41,573 bases of DNA from Hydrogenophaga sp. (GCF_026125825.1 NZ_JAHCKK010000035.1:1-41573); one strand, 5' to 3'; shown: positions 23,227-31,248, numbered from the stretch's first letter. Notes: a model not told the origin generated them from the letters alone. Made by a program: numbers and translations.

Positions 23227-24621
23227 TCAGCGCGTGCGCCGCAAAATCTCGTCGGCCAGCTTCTGGTACTCGCCGTTGAAGTGGTGATCGCCCGGCAGCG
23301 GCACCGGCGTCACCTGCGTGGCGGGCACGCGCGGGCAAATGGTGTCGCGGTCGTTGGTGCCGTAGACGCACAGCGTGTCGGCCGCCGCGAGCTTCTGCAA
23401 TTCGGGCTTGAGCGGCAGGCCACCGCTGTCGCGCTTGACCCAGTTGCTCAGGCGGAATTCAAACGACGCCTTCTCGCCCGGTCCGATCAGCACCGTGTGC
23501 GCCACCAGCCCGCGCGAACTCGCCGGCAGGCGCGACACCGCGAACGGGAGCACGTCCGCCCCTTGCGAATAGCCGATCAGCAGCGCCCGGCTCTTCTTCC
23601 ATTGCACGGCGAAGCTGCGCAGCACACGGTCCAGATCCTTGGCCAGGCCCTCGGGCGTGCGCGCCGTCCAGAAGTAGCGCAGCGAGTCCAGCCCCACCAC
23701 CGGCACGCCCGCCGCAGCGAACTTCGCGGCCAGGTCCTTGTCGATGCCGGCCCAGCCGCCGTCGCCCGAGAGCAGCACGGCAAAGGTGTCGGAGGTGCCG
23801 CTGGAGGGCACAGGCACCAGGGGCAGGTCGGCCACACCCGTGTCCGGCGCGAGCGTCGCCACGGCGGGCGCGCGGCTGAGCTGCCGCTGCGCCTCCAGCA
23901 GCGCCGGCGTGGCATCCGCACCCACCACGTTCACCAGCTGGGCACCCCGCACCTGCGCCACAAAATCCTGTGCCGTCGCCAGCGTGCAGGCTTTGTCTTC
24001 ACCGTCCCGCAGCACCGTCCAGGGCGCGTGCAGCTGCGGCGACGGCAGCAGCGTCAGTGCCGCCTTGTCGGCCCGGCGCGTGAAGTGCACGCCCTCGCCC
24101 TTGCACAGCGGCCGCTTCACCGCCAGCGTCGGGCAAAAACCCATCGAAACCGCACCGCCGAAGGTCTGGTCCGGCGCCTGCGCGAGCATCGCGTAGGCCA
24201 GCGTGCCGCCCTGCCCCTCGCCCACCAGCAGCGGCGGGAAATAGGCCGGCAGGCGCGCGTAGCCCTGCAGGAAGTGCGAAAGGTTTTCCAGGTCGCCGTC
24301 GGGCAGCAGGCAGTCGCCGCCGTCCTTGGTGAGCGCGGCCAGCAGGCGCGGCGTGTGGATGCCGGCCACCAGCGCGCCCTGCGCGGCCAGGGCCTGCGCT
24401 TGGGCGGCCAGCGCGGGCGTCCAGCCGCCCTCGCCCGAGAGGAACAGCACGAAGGACTTCGCCTCGCCGGGCGGCCGGTACAGCGTGAGGTTCTTGAAGC
24501 TGCCGTGCGACAAGGTCTCGGCGGAGGAGGCTTTGGCCGGGGCCTGTGCGAGCGCCACCGCGCCCGGCCCTGCGAGGGCCGCCAGCAGGCAGGCCATGAA
24601 AATCGAGCTCTTGGTCTTCAT
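23227..24621 (-). CDS. acvB: AcvB/VirJ-family periplasmic hydrolase (lysyl-phosphatidylglycerol hydrolase type)
   Basis: 464 residues with a signal peptide (about 1-25, ending AVALAQA). Two related alpha/beta-hydrolase-like halves are visible: FLSGEGGWTPALAAQAQALAAQG in the first and LLSGDGGWAGIDKDLAAKFAAAG in the second, the typical AcvB/VirJ duplication. The nucleophile motif GYSQGAD carries S352. In Agrobacterium and Rhizobium, AcvB/AtvA hydrolyses lysyl-phosphatidylglycerol made by LpiA/MprF. Here acvB directly follows an mprF gene with a 4-base overlap (ATGA), which strongly supports that role. Older names link the family to virulence, but nothing else here does. Confidence 0.9.
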   Translation of the reverse strand: MKTKSSIFMACLLAALAGPGAVALAQAPAKASSAETLSHGSFKNLTLYRPPGEAKSFVLFLSGEGGWTPALAAQAQALAAQGALVAGIHTPRLLAALTKDGGDCLLPDGDLENLSHFLQGYARLPAYFPPLLVGEGQGGTLAYAMLAQAPDQTFGGAVSMGFCPTLAVKRPLCKGEGVHFTRRADKAALTLLPSPQLHAPWTVLRDGEDKACTLATAQDFVAQVRGAQLVNVVGADATPALLEAQRQLSRAPAVATLAPDTGVADLPLVPVPSSGTSDTFAVLLSGDGGWAGIDKDLAAKFAAAGVPVVGLDSLRYFWTARTPEGLAKDLDRVLRSFAVQWKKSRALLIGYSQGADVLPFAVSRLPASSRGLVAHTVLIGPGEKASFEFRLSNWVKRDSGGLPLKPELQKLAAADTLCVYGTNDRDTICPRVPATQVTPVPLPGDHHFNGEYQKLADEILRRTR

Positions 24622-27188
24622 TTGGAAATCACCCGGCGCAAACCCCCCGCGATCAGCGCGGCCACGTCGGCAAGGATGAAAAATGGCGCGAACCCGCCCG
24701 GCGACGCCAGGTAGCGCGGCTCCCACACCGGATCGAACTTCTCCTTGAACGCCCGCAGGCCCTGGAAGTTGTAGAAGTTCTCGCCGTGGTTGAACAGCAG
24801 CCGCCCCAGGCGGTGCCAGTTGGGCGCCAGCGGGTGCTGCGCCATGCCTGAGAGCGGCACCATGCCCAGGTTGAACCGCTGGTAACTCTGCGCCTGGAAA
24901 TGCAGGATCGTCTGCGCGAACAGGAAATCCATCGCGCTGCGGGGCGCGTCCGGCAACTGGCGCATCAGGTCCACGCTGGCCTCCAGCTTCAGGTCGGTGC
25001 GCAGCAGCGTGGCGAAAGCCACGATGCGCTCGCCCTGGCGCACCACCGCCACCGGCTGGCGCAGCACATAGTCGCGCCGGAACGCCCCCAGCGAAAACGC
25101 CTTCTCCGCTGTGTTGTGCTCACTCAGCCAGGCGTCCGAGATCGCCTGCAGCTCGGGGTACACCTCCAGCACCCGTTCCGGCACCAGCACCTCGAAGCTC
25201 AGGCCATCGCGCTGCGCGCGCGACACCCCATGGCGCAGGTTCGCGCGCGCCTTGCCCTGCAGGCTGAACGTGGGCAGGTCCACCAGCGCGCACTCACCCA
25301 GCTTGTGCACGCGCAGGCCCGCGTCCAGGTACACCGGCAGGCCCTCGGGGCGCACCTGGTAAAACGCCGCGCGCCCACCCGATTCGCGCGCCTGCTCCAC
25401 GAAGCGCCACACCAGCTCGGCCCACTCGCTCACCGGCCCCACCGGGTCGTACAGCGCCACCCACGAGCGACCGCGCCGGCCGAACATGATGAAGGTGCGC
25501 TGCGTGTCCGACACCATCAGGCTCTTGTCACCCATCATCACCAGCCCGGCACCCGCCGAGGGCTGGGCGCGCACGATGCGCGCGGCCTGCTCCAGCGCGC
25601 CGCTGTCGGGTTTCACCAGCACCGCCTGCGGCCGGCGCAGCAGCTGGCTCAGCGCCACCGCCAGCGTGATCAGGCACACGGCCACCAGGGCGCGCAGCGA
25701 ACGCGGCGCGTAGCCGTCGAACTCGAACTGCCACCAGACCTGGTTCACGTAGTCCACGTCGCGGTACACGAAAAACAGCAGCGCCGTGACCGCCAGCACC
25801 ACGGCCGCCACCGCCGCCAGCCAGCCCCAGGTGAAGGCCTGGGAGAACAGCGCCGCGCGCCGGTTGAACTGCTTGCGCGACAAGGCCAGTGCGCTCGCCA
25901 GCACCACCAGCAGCACCGCCTCCGACACCGCGATCCCCTTGGGCAGGCACAGCACCAGGCTTACCAGGGCCAGCCCCAGACCGGCCCACCAGGAGGCGTC
26001 CAGCCGCAGGAACATGCCGCGCGCCACGAACAGCAGCGCCAGCCCCGCAATGCTGCCCAGGAAGTGCGCCGCCTCCACCACCGGCAGCGGCATGTACCGC
26101 GAGAGCAATTCGGTCGCGTCGTCCGTGGCTGGCGTCACGCCCGAGACCAGCAGCACCACGCCCACCACCCAGGTGAAGGCCGACAGCAGCAAGGGCGAGA
26201 GGCTCGCCGCGGCCTTCACCACCGGCGTGGCCGCACCGCGCTGCCACTCCGACGCGGCCAGCATCGCGACCGCCAGCGCCAGCGGCACCAGGTGGTAGAC
26301 CACCCGGAACATCACCAGCGCGGCCGCCAGCTGGTGGGGAGGCACGTGGTGGCCCAGCGCCAGCAGCATCACCGCCTCGAACACGCCCAGGCCCGCCGGC
26401 ACATGGCTGATCACACCCAGCGCGATCGCCAGCGCAAAGAAACCCACGAAGGCCGGAAACGCGATCGCACCCGCCGGCAGCAGAAACCACAGCGCGGCCG
26501 CAGCGGCCACCACATCCGCGGCCGAAATCAGCAACTGCTGCAGCGCCAGCGAAGCGCTTGGCAGGCGCAGCACCACGCCGCGCAGCACCGTCTCGCCACC
26601 CCGCTGACAAAACCCGATGAACGCCCCCGCCGCCAGCAACACCGCCACCGCCACCCCGCGCAACAGGCCCGGCGGCGTACCGAACACCGCCTGCACCGTG
26701 CCCGCGCCCCACACCAGCGCGCCCGCGCCCACCACCACGATGCCGATGCCGAAACCGAAGGCGTTGAACACGATGGCGCGCGAGACCAGCCCCGCCTCCA
26801 GCCCCGCCGCCCCGTACAGCCGCATGCGCACCGCGCCACCGGTCAGCACGCCCAGACCGATGGTGTTGGACAGCGCGTAGGCGATGAACGCCGTCTTGGC
26901 CACCACGCGCTGGGGCAGCTGCGCGCCCGCGTAGGCCAGGGCCGTGCGGTCGTAGAAAGTCAGCGCGAAATAGCTGGCCGCCGTGGCCAGCATCGACAGC
27001 CCGAGCGCCGTGGCCGGTGTGGCCCGCACCGCGTCCACAATCTCGCCATAGCTCAGCTCCGTCATGAGCTTGTGGCTCGCCTGCACCAGCAGCGTGCCCA
27101 GCAGCACGGCCAGCGCCGCATACACCCAAAAGCGCCACTGGCTCAGGCGGGAAACCAGGGTTTCGGGAGTGGCGGTGGTCACAGGCAT
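24618..27188 (-). CDS. mprF: Lysyl-phosphatidylglycerol synthase/flippase (MprF/LpiA)
   Basis: About 856 residues. The N-terminal part has a large set of membrane segments (flippase domain, about 20-500). The cytoplasmic C-terminal synthase domain (PF09924) transfers lysine from Lys-tRNA to phosphatidylglycerol; it includes SGGRAAFYQVRPEGLPVYLDAG-type and KARANLRHGVSRAQRDGL sequences. The product lowers surface negative charge, giving resistance to cationic peptides and acid. It forms an operon with acvB, as lpiA-atvA in rhizobia. The open frame extends to 27275; ATG 27188 (MPVTTATPETLV) is my choice because the extra residues are not hydrophobic or conserved-looking, but no strong Shine-Dalgarno marks any start. 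Confidence 0.92.
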   Translation of the reverse strand: MPVTTATPETLVSRLSQWRFWVYAALAVLLGTLLVQASHKLMTELSYGEIVDAVRATPATALGLSMLATAASYFALTFYDRTALAYAGAQLPQRVVAKTAFIAYALSNTIGLGVLTGGAVRMRLYGAAGLEAGLVSRAIVFNAFGFGIGIVVVGAGALVWGAGTVQAVFGTPPGLLRGVAVAVLLAAGAFIGFCQRGGETVLRGVVLRLPSASLALQQLLISAADVVAAAAALWFLLPAGAIAFPAFVGFFALAIALGVISHVPAGLGVFEAVMLLALGHHVPPHQLAAALVMFRVVYHLVPLALAVAMLAASEWQRGAATPVVKAAASLSPLLLSAFTWVVGVVLLVSGVTPATDDATELLSRYMPLPVVEAAHFLGSIAGLALLFVARGMFLRLDASWWAGLGLALVSLVLCLPKGIAVSEAVLLVVLASALALSRKQFNRRAALFSQAFTWGWLAAVAAVVLAVTALLFFVYRDVDYVNQVWWQFEFDGYAPRSLRALVAVCLITLAVALSQLLRRPQAVLVKPDSGALEQAARIVRAQPSAGAGLVMMGDKSLMVSDTQRTFIMFGRRGRSWVALYDPVGPVSEWAELVWRFVEQARESGGRAAFYQVRPEGLPVYLDAGLRVHKLGECALVDLPTFSLQGKARANLRHGVSRAQRDGLSFEVLVPERVLEVYPELQAISDAWLSEHNTAEKAFSLGAFRRDYVLRQPVAVVRQGERIVAFATLLRTDLKLEASVDLMRQLPDAPRSAMDFLFAQTILHFQAQSYQRFNLGMVPLSGMAQHPLAPNWHRLGRLLFNHGENFYNFQGLRAFKEKFDPVWEPRYLASPGGFAPFFILADVAALIAGGLRRVISK

Positions 27189-27283
27189 GAAGGGGATGAA
27201 CGCGTTCCAGTCACAAGGCAGCGCCACAGGCGCCATGCCAGTGAACCAGTGTAAGCCCCGACGCCAAGGCGACAATCACCGCC

Positions 27284-27562
27284 ATGCGCTCCCCTGACTC
27301 CGCCATGGCCTGCCGGCCTGGCTGCGCCGCCTGCTGCACCGCGCCTTCCATCAGCAGCCCCATGCCCGGCCTGCCCCATGGCAAGCCGGCGGGCATGCCC
27401 TGCCCGCACCTCGACGCCGCGCTGCGCTGCCGCCTCTTCGGCCTGCCCGAGCGCCCGGCCGTCTGCGGCTCGCTCGCGCCGGCGGCCGACATGTGCGGCG
27501 ATGGCCGCGAACACGCCATGGCCTGGCTCACGCGGCTGGAGCGCGCCACGCAGCCTGTCTGA
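27284..27562 (+). CDS. YkgJ-family cysteine-cluster protein
   Basis: 92 residues with eight cysteines. They include C-x3-C-x2-CC near the N-terminus (CRPGCAACCTAP) and spaced later cysteines (MPCPHLD, LRCRLFG, AVCGSL, MCGDG). This is the pattern of the YkgJ/UPF0153 family (PF03692), thought to bind a metal (zinc or iron-sulfur cluster). The SISSPMPGLPHGKPAG segment is typical of short betaproteobacterial members. The function is unknown. ATG 27284 lacks a strong ribosome-binding site; ATG 27305 is an alternative. It is divergent from mprF with a 95-base gap. Confidence 0.8.
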   Translation: MRSPDSAMACRPGCAACCTAPSISSPMPGLPHGKPAGMPCPHLDAALRCRLFGLPERPAVCGSLAPAADMCGDGREHAMAWLTRLERATQPV

Positions 27563-27641
27563 TGCGCCTGTCCTCGCAGCGACAAGCGCCGCCGGCGCCT
27601 CGGGCCTACAGTGGGGCAGACGCATCACCGGAGACCCCACC

Positions 27642-28412
27642 ATGCACATCCCCTCCCTGAAAGAAGTCGTCAGCGCCGAGGAATGGGCCCTGCGCTGCGA
27701 CCTGGCCGCCTGCTACCGCCTCGTTGCCGCCTACGGCTGGAGCGACCTCGTCTTCACCCACATCAGCGCCAAGCTGCCCGACAGCGTCACCGGGGGCGAA
27801 CACCAGTTCCTCATCAACCCCTACGGCCTCATGTTCGACGAGATCACCGCCAGCAGCCTGGTCAAGGTCGACATGGCCTGCAACAAGCTGCACGACTCGC
27901 CCTTCCCCGTCAACCCGGCCGGCTTCGTGATCCACAGCGCCGTGCACGAAGCGCGGCCCGAGGCCGGTTGCGTGCTGCACACCCACACGCGCGCCGGCGT
28001 GGGCGTGAGCGCGCAGAAGGCCGGCATCCTGCCCATCAGCCAGCAGAGCACTTTCGTGCTGGCCTCGCTGGCGTACCACGACTACGAGGGCGTGGCCTTC
28101 CGCCCCGAAGAGAAACCGCGCCTGCAGGCCGACCTGGGCACGGCCAACTACCTCGTCCTGCGCAACCACGGCCTGCTCACCGTGGGCCGCACCATCGCCG
28201 ATGCCTTCCTCGCGATGTACACCTTCGAGAACACCTGCCGCATCCAGATCGACGCGCTGGCCGGCGGCAGTGAACTCACGCAGGTCGACCCGCGCATCCT
28301 CGCCGGCATGGCCGACGTGATGCGCATCGCCACCGCCGGCCAGGGCGCACAGCTCGCGTGGCCGGCGCTGCTGCGCAAAGTCGAAAAGCTCGACCCCAGT
28401 TACAAGACCTGA
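27642..28412 (+). CDS. Class II aldolase/adducin family protein
   Basis: 256 residues, PF00596. Metal-site histidines are in VLHTHTRAG and in LRNHGLLTVG, with the SDLVFTHISAKLP substrate-phosphate-type motif near residue 35. The family includes fuculose and ribulose phosphate aldolases and epimerases, but this subgroup (with LINPYGLMFDEITASSLVKVD) is widespread and uncharacterised. Start at 27642 with CCGGAG upstream; the open frame begins earlier at 27378 over another gene. The -35-like part of the NYN-gene promoter lies inside its last codons. Confidence 0.9.
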   Translation: MHIPSLKEVVSAEEWALRCDLAACYRLVAAYGWSDLVFTHISAKLPDSVTGGEHQFLINPYGLMFDEITASSLVKVDMACNKLHDSPFPVNPAGFVIHSAVHEARPEAGCVLHTHTRAGVGVSAQKAGILPISQQSTFVLASLAYHDYEGVAFRPEEKPRLQADLGTANYLVLRNHGLLTVGRTIADAFLAMYTFENTCRIQIDALAGGSELTQVDPRILAGMADVMRIATAGQGAQLAWPALLRKVEKLDPSYKT

Positions 28413-28426
28413 AGCTCGCCTATACT
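28400..28426 (+). promoter_or_regulatory. Sigma70-like promoter for the leader RNA and NYN gene
   Basis: TATACT at 28421-28426 is a near-consensus -10 box. TTACAA at 28400-28405 is a fair -35 box at a short 15-base spacing. The expected start near 28432-28434 coincides with the first base of a hairpin (TTCGTAC, 28433-28439, pairing with GTGCGAA, 28444-28450). It overlaps the end of the class II aldolase gene. Confidence 0.5.
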
Positions 28427-28432
28427 GCCTTC

Positions 28433-28514
28433 TTCGTACATTTGTGCGAACAGGATTGGCGTCCTGCAAGAGTTACTCTGTGAGAGGCTGCAACGCAAAC
28501 GCGTTGCGGCTTTT
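28433..28514 (+). ncRNA. Structured leader RNA: three hairpins and a terminator-like stem
   Basis: Reading 5' to 3': a hairpin at 28433-28450 (7 bp with one G-U), a 5-bp hairpin CAGGA/TCCTG at 28451-28466, then AAGAGTTACTC at 28468-28478. This last segment can fold on itself (AGAG/CTCT) or pair with a loop about 100 bases downstream. The terminator-like stem at 28487-28510 follows. If that terminator works alone, the product would be a small RNA of about 80 bases. The segment at 28468-28478 occupies the place of seqA in phage P4 immunity. Confidence 0.55.
28487..28514 (+). terminator. Terminator/attenuator stem upstream of the NYN gene
   Basis: GCTGCAACGC (28487-28496) pairs with GCGTTGCGGC (28501-28510): 10 bp with one T-G pair and a 4-base loop (AAAC), followed by TTTT (28511-28514). 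It resembles a rho-independent terminator with a short T run, well placed to stop transcription before the C4-like RNA and the NYN gene. Confidence 0.6.
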
Positions 28515-28540
28515 CGCTCGTCTGTGCTGCCTGTTTCTAT

Positions 28541-28616
28541 GGTGGTCCAGGCGGGGAGACGCGAGTCTCGCCGGCATTGAGTAACTCTTCCGGTACGCCA
28601 ACCTGCTTGGGCCACC
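28541..28616 (+). ncRNA. C4 / P4-CI-like antisense RNA
   Basis: GGTGGTCCAGGCGGG (28541-28555) pairs with CCTGCTTGGGCCACC (28602-28616): 15 uninterrupted pairs, three of them G-U. Inside are GAGAC-GCGA-GTCTC (28556-28569, a GNRA-type tetraloop) and CCGG/CCGG (28571-28574 with 28590-28593) around a 15-base loop. In that loop GAGTAACTCTT (28579-28589) is the exact reverse complement of AAGAGTTACTC at 28468-28478. A GG-rich closing helix with two inner hairpins, one carrying the antisense loop, matches my knowledge of phage C4 RNAs (Rfam family C4) and P4 CI RNA. The sequence style (TTTCTATGGTGG...CCGGTACGCCAACC) also resembles them. Structure is seen; the family assignment is by recall. Confidence 0.65.
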
Positions 28617-28635
28617 GCCACCCCACAAGGGAGGC

Positions 28636-28647
28636 GGTGACATCACC
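28636..28647. promoter_or_regulatory. Short dyad between the C4-like RNA and the NYN start
   Basis: GGTGA (28636-28640), two bases, TCACC (28643-28647). It is a near-perfect palindrome 22 bases before the NYN ATG and could be an operator. The loop is too short for a good RNA hairpin. Confidence 0.3.
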
Positions 28648-28669
28648 AGCCAAAGCAACAGGAAGGCAC

Positions 28670-29116
28670 ATGCAAACAGCTCCCTTCGTGGCCACGCGGC
28701 GACCTCGCCTGGCCCTGCTCATCGACGCCGAGAACTTCAGCGCCCGCAAGGCCCTGCGGCTCATGGGCCACGTCGCCGACCGCGGCGACGCCATCATCCG
28801 CCGCGCTTACGCCGACTGGACCAGCCCCCGGCAACTGGCCTGGCGCAAGATGCTGCACGTGCTGGCCATCCGCCCCATGCAGCAGTTCCACTACGCCCAC
28901 CAGAAGAACGCCTCGGACGCCGCGCTCATCATGGATGCCATGGAACTCAAGACACAGAGCCCCCGGCTGGACGGCATCTGCATCGCCTCGTGCGACAGCG
29001 ACTTCACCGGCATCGCCGGGCGGCTCCGCGAAGCCGGCATCGCGGTCTACGGCTTTGGCCAACGCGATGCGTCACCGGCCTTCGTATCCGCTTGCAACCA
29101 CTTCGTGTTTCTGTAG
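28670..29116 (+). CDS. NYN-domain (PIN-like) putative ribonuclease
   Basis: 148 residues, essentially a bare NYN domain without the OST-HTH/LOTUS tail found in many relatives. The acidic residues expected for metal-dependent RNA cleavage are present: D19 in LLIDAEN, D83 and D89 in NASDAALIMDAMEL, D109 and D111 in SCDSDFTGIA. Start at 28670 was chosen over the TTG at 28577 (which would read through the C4-like RNA). AGGAAGG at 28660-28666 is the ribosome-binding site. That site can pair with the leader at 28524-28535 (GTGC with GCAC, CCTGTT with AACAGG), so initiation may be RNA-controlled. Role in the cell unknown; RNase activity is inferred from the family. Confidence 0.85.
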   Translation: MQTAPFVATRRPRLALLIDAENFSARKALRLMGHVADRGDAIIRRAYADWTSPRQLAWRKMLHVLAIRPMQQFHYAHQKNASDAALIMDAMELKTQSPRLDGICIASCDSDFTGIAGRLREAGIAVYGFGQRDASPAFVSACNHFVFL

Positions 29117-29126
29117 GGCAGCGCGT

Positions 29127-29870
29127 TCAGGCGGAAGCGACGAAGGCGGCCATGCCCTCCAGCACCGTGCGCAGGCGCATCAGTTCACGCGAGCCATCCA
29201 GCCGTTTTGACCACGCCGCCATGCGCGAGACGCGCTGCAGGCGCGGCAGCAGGTGGGCGATGAAGGCGCGCAGCGCCGGCCCACCCGTGCCGCCCTGCTC
29301 GTACGCCCGCAGCACGGCCAGCACCGCGCCCGGCCCCAGCGGTTGCAGGTAGCGCGCCAGCGAGAGCAGCATCTGCAGCACGTCGTAGACCTGCACCGTC
29401 TCCAGCGCCATGCCCGGGCGCAGGCGCTCCTCGAAGTCCAGCCGCGCAAAGCGCTGTCCGTCCCAGGTGGTGTTGCGCAGCTGGGCGCCACCGTGCCAGT
29501 GGCCCCGCGCGTGGAAGGCCGCGAGGTCGGCGCTGGCCGCGCCCATCAGCGGCAGGCGCTCGGCCTCGGGCAGGCGGTGCAGCTGCAAGTCCACCGTCTC
29601 GCCAATGTCGCCGGTGGTGAGCGCAAAGCCGTCGAAAGCCAGCACCGGGGGCACGTGCTCGCCGGCCGCCGCGAGGGCCACGAGGCGCTCGTGCTCGTAG
29701 GCGAGCAGCGCCCGGGCGTCGGTCTGGCGCACCGCGCGCCAGGGCACGGGCACGTCCACGAAATGCGCGAACACCCAGATGCCCAGCGACTTGGACCAGC
29801 TGCGCAGCGGCCGGTCAGCGGTCTTGGTCCAGGTCTTGGCGGGGGGGGTGGTCGGTTCGGGCAGGCTCAC
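29127..29870 (-). CDS. Bud32/RIO-like small protein kinase homologue
   Basis: 247 residues. The C-terminal half has FHARGHWHGGAQLRNTTWDG followed by RLDFEE. This matches the catalytic loop (HGG..x3-4..N) and a DFE in place of DFG, as in Bud32, RIO and lipopolysaccharide (InaA/WaaP-type) kinases. Betaproteobacterial homologues are often labelled Bud32-like, but substrates are unknown and no KEOPS partner genes are nearby. The start is GTG at 29870. Codons 7-10 contain a run of eight C on the coding strand (29841-29848), a possible slippage site. It converges on the NYN gene with a 10-base gap. Confidence 0.75.
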   Translation of the reverse strand: MSLPEPTTPPAKTWTKTADRPLRSWSKSLGIWVFAHFVDVPVPWRAVRQTDARALLAYEHERLVALAAAGEHVPPVLAFDGFALTTGDIGETVDLQLHRLPEAERLPLMGAASADLAAFHARGHWHGGAQLRNTTWDGQRFARLDFEERLRPGMALETVQVYDVLQMLLSLARYLQPLGPGAVLAVLRAYEQGGTGGPALRAFIAHLLPRLQRVSRMAAWSKRLDGSRELMRLRTVLEGMAAFVASA

Positions 29871-29904
29871 AAGGGCGCGATTATCCCGAAACCGGTCGCG
29901 CCGG

Positions 29905-31248
29905 CTAGGGCGCGTCGGCGTAGCGCTGCCGTTCCCAGTCGGTCACCTGCTGGCTCCAGGCGGCCCATTCGTCGTGCTTGAGCGCCAGGAACTCGGCGCA
30001 GAAGGCCGGGCCCACGGCCTCGCGCAGGGCCGCGTCTGCCGCCAGGGCATCGAGCGCGGCCAGCAGGTCGCGCGGTAGGCGCTGGGGCAACGGGTTACCC
30101 ACGGCGTGGCGCTCGTACAGGTCGTCCTCGCAGGGTGCCACCGGTGGCAGCGCCCGATCGATGCCCGAGAGGCCTGCAGCCAGCGTGGCGGCGATGGCCA
30201 CATAGACGTTGCACGCCGGGTCGGGCAGGCGCCATTCCATGCGCCCGGCCACACCGCGCACGAGGCAGGTGCGGTTGTTGTCGCCCAGCGCCTTCCACAC
30301 CGGCGACCAGGTGGTGCCCGAGGCACTGCGGCTCGCCGCCAGGCGTTTGTAGCTGTTGACGGTGGGTGCGCAGAGCGCGGCCAGCGCATCGGCGTGGTGC
30401 AGCAGGCCGGCGGCAAAGCGCTGCCCGGTCTCGCTCAGGCCGAGCGTGCCGGCCGGGTCGGCCATCACGGGCCGGCCTTGCGCGTCGGTCAGGCTCAGGT
30501 GGAAATGCAAGCCGCTGCCAGGGGCGTGCGCCAGCGGCTTGGGCATGGTGGAAAACACCGCGCCATGCTGGCGCGCCACGGCTTGCGCGGCGAGCTTGAA
30601 GAGCTGGTAGCGGTCGGCGGCGGCGAGCGCGTCGTCGTGCCGGTAGTTGATCTCGTATTGCCCGCTGGCGTCTTCGTGGTCGATCTGCTCGAGCTGGAAG
30701 CCCAGGGCGTCCAGCGTCTGGCGCATGTCGTTCAGAAAGCCGAAGTTGCGGCCGATGGCCTGCAGGTCGTAGGAGGGCTTGGCGAGCCTGTCCTCGCCGT
30801 CGGCCACGCGCCACTGGCCCTGTGCGTCGCGGTTCAGCAGAAAGAACTCGGGCTCGATGCCGACCCACAGCGTCCAGCCCCGCTCGGCCTGGAGGCGCGC
30901 GACCTGGCGCTGCAACACCTGGCGCGGGCAGGTGTCCAGCGGCGCGCCGCCGGCAAAGCCATCGCACACCGCGTGCGCCACACCGGGCATGAAGGGCAAG
31001 GGCCGCAGGCTTTCAGGCCGCACGCGGCCCATGTACTCGCTGCGCGCGCCCATGCGCGGCAGGCCGGTGCCGGCGATGCTGGGGCCGGAGAAACCGGCGC
31101 CCTGCTCCACCGCCTGCGCCAGGCGCTCCAGCGGCACGAGCTTGCCCTTGGGCGCGCCCAGGAGGTCGGTGAAGGTGGCGAGCACCGAGTGGATGCCCTG
31201 CGCGCGCAGGACCGCCACGCGCTCGTCCAGCGTGGCCGCCTGGCTCAA
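29905..31248 (-). CDS. Glutamine synthetase family protein (second gamma-glutamylputrescine synthetase-like)
   Basis: 447 residues of the glutamine synthetase fold, subgroup close to PuuA/GlnA-like enzymes that ligate glutamate to amines. Visible signatures: WVGIEPEFFLL (metal-binding glutamates), LEQIDHEDASGQYEIN, GSGLHFHLSL, and the ATP-site stretch NSYKRL...NNRTCLVR. Start is TTG at 31248, overlapping the aminotransferase stop as TTGA. It is last in the polyamine cluster and the second glutamine synthetase there; PuuA proper (39933-41297) is first. It is rather divergent from PuuA (for example LPDPACNVYVAIAATLAAGL at the C-terminal part), so another amine substrate is possible. Confidence 0.85.
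   Translation of the reverse strand: MSQAATLDERVAVLRAQGIHSVLATFTDLLGAPKGKLVPLERLAQAVEQGAGFSGPSIAGTGLPRMGARSEYMGRVRPESLRPLPFMPGVAHAVCDGFAGGAPLDTCPRQVLQRQVARLQAERGWTLWVGIEPEFFLLNRDAQGQWRVADGEDRLAKPSYDLQAIGRNFGFLNDMRQTLDALGFQLEQIDHEDASGQYEINYRHDDALAAADRYQLFKLAAQAVARQHGAVFSTMPKPLAHAPGSGLHFHLSLTDAQGRPVMADPAGTLGLSETGQRFAAGLLHHADALAALCAPTVNSYKRLAASRSASGTTWSPVWKALGDNNRTCLVRGVAGRMEWRLPDPACNVYVAIAATLAAGLSGIDRALPPVAPCEDDLYERHAVGNPLPQRLPRDLLAALDALAADAALREAVGPAFCAEFLALKHDEWAAWSQQVTDWERQRYADAP

Noticed and set aside
28577-28669. N-terminal extension of the NYN protein from TTG 28577
   Set aside because: It would read through the C4-like RNA structure, has no ribosome-binding site, and the NYN fold starts properly after 28670.
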